Origin: Rotaria sordida
Lineage: Eukaryota > Rotifera > Eurotatoria > Philodinida > Philodinidae
Reading direction: 5' to 3'
DNA length: 64,000 nucleotides
Assembly: GCA_905250125.1 (NCBI GenBank)
Contig: CAJNOL010000405.1
Location: forward strand, 62,001 to 126,000
The translations under genes and the position numbers were made by a program. The notes under the pieces were generated by a model. It was not told the origin of the DNA and did no database searches. It saw only the letters and a program-made list of their open reading frames with translations. Below, one piece after another: positions 60,529-64,000 of this stretch. Position 1 is the first letter of the stretch, and each line of letters starts with the position of its first letter.

Positions 60529-61598
60529 CGGGTGAATCAGTATAACTGGGCGTGTTTTCTATTAGATTTTTTCATCACTTAATACATTTTATTACGAAAT
60601 AAAATATACCACAAGATGTAGTGTGAAAAATTCTACAGTAGTTTTACAAAATAGATAAAGTTCTGTGTGATTTAATTTCCATATTGTAAAAAAGTTATTG
60701 TTTTGATACAAGACGAATTCCTTCTTTTTTATTTCATAAATAAATGAATCATAGTTTTTAACTTTATCTCATTGACTAAGTTTCGTAATTGTTGAGCAAT
60801 TTGAACTGAATCATACCATTATGAATCATTCGCATAACTATTTTTGGTAGATCTTCAGGTTTCATTTCTTTTTATTAACGAATACAGATTTATACAGATG
60901 TAACTTGTTATTATGAAGTTCGTATGTCCTTCTCACAAATAACATTAGAGAGTCAGTGGAAAAAGTTGTTAGCACAGTCACATATGGGATTAAAATGTGA
61001 AGCACCATGCCGTTGCTGTTGCTAATCACAGGGAAATTGCTTTTTTTTTCTATGTATCTTGGGACATATTTCTTCATCCTTCTTTTATTTAATCTTCCAG
61101 AAATCCATCGAGGAAGTAGTTAATATATTGTAACAAATCGCTATTGATATACGGTCTGCAATTGACGTCCGTGATCGTCTTTTGGGAGCGTCTGTAACGG
61201 TCTATGAGAAGAAAAGTGTAAATTTCTACCCCATATACTTCAACACTTCTTTTAGTTCGTGTTTCGCAAAAATATAATCGAAACACATATCAATTGATCT
61301 AAAATTAGCTATCAGTTATGGCTTTCCATATGATATCATTAATCGAAAAAATAAGAAAAGAAATTCGTCTTGTATCAAAAAAAAAATAACTTTTTCGCAG
61401 CGTCAAAATTTGGTCACGTAGAATTTTGTCTATTTTGGAAACTAAAAGTGCATATATAAAATAAGCTTTGTATTGTAGATTGTAGAGCTTTTCAAACTGC
61501 ATCTTGTGATATATTTCGTTTTTTAATGAAACGTATTAGATGATAAAAAAAAAATAATACATAAAACAGGGTCATTTATTTTGATCCACCCATTATAT
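60529..61598. mobile_element. TIR transposon family A, copy 2, carrying a nested family B insert
   Basis: Terminal inverted repeats of about 190 bp: 60529-60720 versus 61370-61598. Shared blocks include taccacaagatgta versus the complement of catcttgtgatata, and gatacaagacgaatt versus aattcgtcttgtatc. The interior on the left (60720-60960) matches 4090-4405 in inverted orientation. Between about 60965 and 61285 lies a segment missing from copy 1. No coding capacity; the minus-strand ORFs 60862-61077, 61089-61286 and 61305-61502 fall within the repeats. Confidence 0.8.
60965..61285. mobile_element. Transposon family B, short copy, nested in family A
   Basis: Matches the two ends of the long family B copy in the EDC4 intron (22664-22870 and 23716-23765) but lacks its middle of about 840 nt, so it looks like an internal-deletion derivative. 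It begins near gttgttagcacagtc and ends near gttcgtgtttcgcaaaa. The clean absence at the corresponding place in family A copy 1 fixes the insertion boundaries to within a few bases. Confidence 0.7.
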
Positions 61599-62454
61599 AG
61601 AATGATAGAGAATTTCAAGCTCTATCAGAACATACATATATATTAAATGTTTTAAAAAGATAATTCTATAGTAATAAAAAATTTAAAAAAAAATGATTTT
61701 GATGACAGTGACAAAAAACAACTCCATAGGAATCTGATGATGAGAATGTCTTCATTTACAATTGATTTATTTAGATAGTGTATAAGTGTTAGCTAATACA
61801 TAAATACGCAAGGTGATAGAAAATTGCAAGCAACTTCAGAATATTTAATAAGTTTTTAAAAAGTGTATTTTTATTATGATGATATATTTAAAGTGTGAAC
61901 AGCAACTATTTCTTTTCGAGGTATATATATGATTGGATGCAGCTTGGCAAACTCATTCCAAATATTACTTTGGTTTTGCGCAACAATCTCCCTTTATTCG
62001 CAAAACTAATAATTCAAAGACAGAAGTTTGGTTCTTTAGGACACCAGTAGCTCTGTCTCTGTTCGCTGGTACGATATAGCGTAATAGAAAATGATAAATT
62101 ACATGTAGGCGAATAATTGATGAAAGTTTGAACTCAATCAGATTAAAACTTTGTTGGAGATTCACAAAATACGGTATGACCAATTTTTTTGGCCCACTTT
62201 TGGCTCAGTAATCGCTTTTTCTTCTACTCCATTTCTGATTCGATCGAAATAATTTTTTTCACATGATGAAGCTTATGGATCAATCATTCGCTTCAGATAG
62301 CCTTTCATTATAAAACATTTCAATAAGTTAATAACATTCATAATCTCTATATAATTACGAATTTAGGAACAAATGTTTTGACGATAAACGTTTCAGGAGT
62401 TGACTTGATTTCTGAAAATCTACTTTTAGGATAACATAGACTAACCATTAGAGA
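61599..62454. other. Gene-free stretch
   Basis: No gene. A loosely repeated block occurs at about 61598-61680 and 61806-61880 (gatagaraattkcaagc and a run ending in ttttaaaaag), possibly an old direct duplication. Confidence 0.4.
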
Positions 62455-63425
62455 ACTGCGGATCAGAGATGCTCATGTGATCTTTTTCGTTATCCCATGG
62501 GACCCATAAGCTCCCCCATCCTCAGGATTCTCCACAAGCCAACTTTTAAAAAGCAACTTTCCTCATCTTTGGAGAGACTAGATTTTTGAAATTCAGTTCA
62601 CCCCTATTCATGGACTCCCTTTGCTCCACCCATGGGATGAATATAAAAGACGCAGGTTATGTTATTGTATCGATTGACGACGAAAAAAACACGCATGTGA
62701 CATCTAATTTCGAATTTTCTCTAGTTAATATCGACGTATGGATGAAAAAAAGAAAAGAAACGTAAAAGATAGATACCACACGCATCGCAAGAAACGAGAG
62801 AAAAACGCAAAAGAGAGAAAAAACGTGCAGCGCAAGCAAAGAGGGGGAAAAGGTACTTAACAACATGGACAGCGTGTTTATGTACGTGTATAGAGTGTGA
62901 AATAAGTCGATGATAGAAAGATGAACACAGAAAATAAAGAGAAGAAGTAATGGCAGCTGAAAAAAGAAAGAAATAGTAAAGATAATTATAAAAGTATAGA
63001 AAGAAAACGAAAGAATGGAATATGCTTTTCATATTGATACTTAAAGACGAAAGCAAAACAACGAAAAATAAAAATGAAGAACGAAAGAGAAAATGTATTG
63101 ACAGAACGTGTAACACACTGTATGACTAGTACGATGATAAGACAATTTCTATAATCTCGTCATCTATTTTTTTTCAAACGATTTCATAAATGATGAAAGT
63201 TCATTTAGACTATCGGATTAAAAGATTTTTTACCCCATGGTCCACATCATGGGTAGGAAAATGAATTTGCGAAAATTTACTCTTGTGGGGAAAGATGATG
63301 GGGTGATATATCGCTCCCTCCCCATCTGGGACGTCACCCCATGGGTTCTCCATGGGCTCCGACCATATGGGTGCTCCGACGAGCATCTCTGCTGCGGATT
63401 CTCCCAGATCCGGGTCCAACCTTTT
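62455..63425. repeat. Inverted-repeat element with GC-richer, CCATGGG-bearing arms
   Basis: The arm at about 62455-62640 (gcggatcagagatgctcatg, cccatgggacccataagct, ctcatctttggag, ccacccatggg) is similar to the complement of 63230-63425 (catgggtaggaaaatg, aaagatgatgggg, cgacgagcatctctgctgc). Identity is moderate, with gaps. The arms are far less AT-rich than the surroundings. The core between them (62640-63225) is A/G-rich on the plus strand, which produces long hydrophobic ORFs on the minus strand that I do not consider real. It is probably a non-autonomous transposon of unknown class. Confidence 0.55.
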
Positions 63426-64000
63426 ATTTTTTATTGGGTCCAGTTACACATTTTCGTGGACCCGCAGCTCCTTATTAATCATAGATAAATTCATTCCAAT
63501 ATTTGAACTTTCGAAAATAGAGGTTTTGCTCATGTCCATCTCGTTGTCCACTGTATATTAGATAACTAGTAAGTGATGATGACTACTATGCAATGATAAA
63601 TAGACAATGAATAAAGTAACCATTTATCGTTGCTCAATAGAAAGCTTTTCGATCATGAAAACACTTAGTGTTCCCATGGTAAATGGAAGTATAAGTAACA
63701 ATAAGTGTGATACTTCTGATTAGAAAGTAAATCATTTTGTTTCTGATTTATCTTATTCAATACTCTAGATTTGTCTGAATTCTCTGTCATTTTGCTAAGG
63801 AGTCTTTTTATTATTATTTTGAAACAGATTTGTATTTCTATTCTTACAATAAAAGTACGACACGAACAAATGAATTTTATAATATATACCATCTGTTATA
63901 AAAGTAAGATAATTATTAGAGACCGAAACCGCATTGAATTATTCGATAATTCGATTCGACTCGGTTCAAACGAATCGAATTGAATCGAATGTAACTCTCT
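63426..64000. other. Gene-free end of window
   Basis: No gene. The last 80 bases repeat variants of attcgattcg and gaatcgaatt (63935-63992), again a degenerate simple repeat. Confidence 0.45.

Noticed and set aside
62657..63116. Minus-strand ORFs rich in Phe, Leu and Ser
   Set aside because: They are produced by the A/G-rich core of a repeat element; they lack domains and overlap each other in two frames.
1..64000. CRISPR array, bacterial operon or integrated virus
   Set aside because: No regularly spaced short repeats, no Shine-Dalgarno-organised genes and no recognisable viral structural or replication genes; all confident genes are spliced animal genes.

Overview
The window is a piece of an AT-rich animal nuclear genome. 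Genes are split by short GT-AG introns, mostly 50-80 nt, and the codons are strongly A/T-ending. The gene set (RagA/B, PGAP2, SNX3, NAA25, RPUSD2, SLC25A44, EDC4, a Cys-loop GABA-type channel, a WWE-PARP) is metazoan. Compact genes, a GT23-like fucosyltransferase relic, mariner relics and splice-acceptor-like sequence directly before several start codons would fit a rotifer, perhaps a bdelloid. That assignment is inference. Two 10-N assembly gaps occur, at 17750-17759 and 42072-42081.

Layout. 1-660: foldback repeat. 1296-3236 (+): BACK-Kelch gene without a visible BTB part. 3843-4405: transposon copy. 5415-6241 (-): fucosyltransferase-like pseudogene with three in-frame stops. 9308-9790 (+): decayed mariner. 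13013-13562: foldback MITE just before a GABA-A-type channel gene (13620-15296, +). 17802-18991 (+): orphan cysteine-rich single-pass membrane protein. 20370-21590 (-): SLC25A44 carrier. 21865-27838 (-): EDC4/Ge-1-like mRNA decapping scaffold in 14 exons, with two transposons inside its introns. 27839-32752: gene-free, with several inverted-repeat elements. 32753-33733 (+): four-pass TMEM179-like protein. 34067-36422 (-): complete RagA/B GTPase. 36.9-42.1 kb: transposon island with a 51-bp minisatellite, a LINE fragment, a full-length but inactivated mariner with TIRs, and a direct-repeat element. 42152-45380 (-): RPUSD2. 45449-46239 (-): PGAP2, divergent from SNX3 (46869-47616, +). 47915-57709 (+): NAA25 with four long introns. 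58438-59963 (-): WWE-PARP. 60.5-63.4 kb: transposon nest.

Most proteins are housekeeping: nutrient signalling to TORC1 (RagA/B), N-terminal acetylation (NAA25), decapping (EDC4), GPI-anchor remodelling (PGAP2), endosomal sorting (SNX3), RNA pseudouridylation (RPUSD2) and amino-acid transport (SLC25A44). They form no single pathway. The exon joins given were checked by hand for GT/GC-AG borders, and the phases close across the complete models.

The most distinctive content is the non-autonomous, inverted-repeat transposons. One family appears both with and without a nested insertion. One foldback sits in an intron that would be 66 nt without it. A splice-acceptor-like AG within a few bases of the ATG of several genes suggests spliced-leader trans-splicing.
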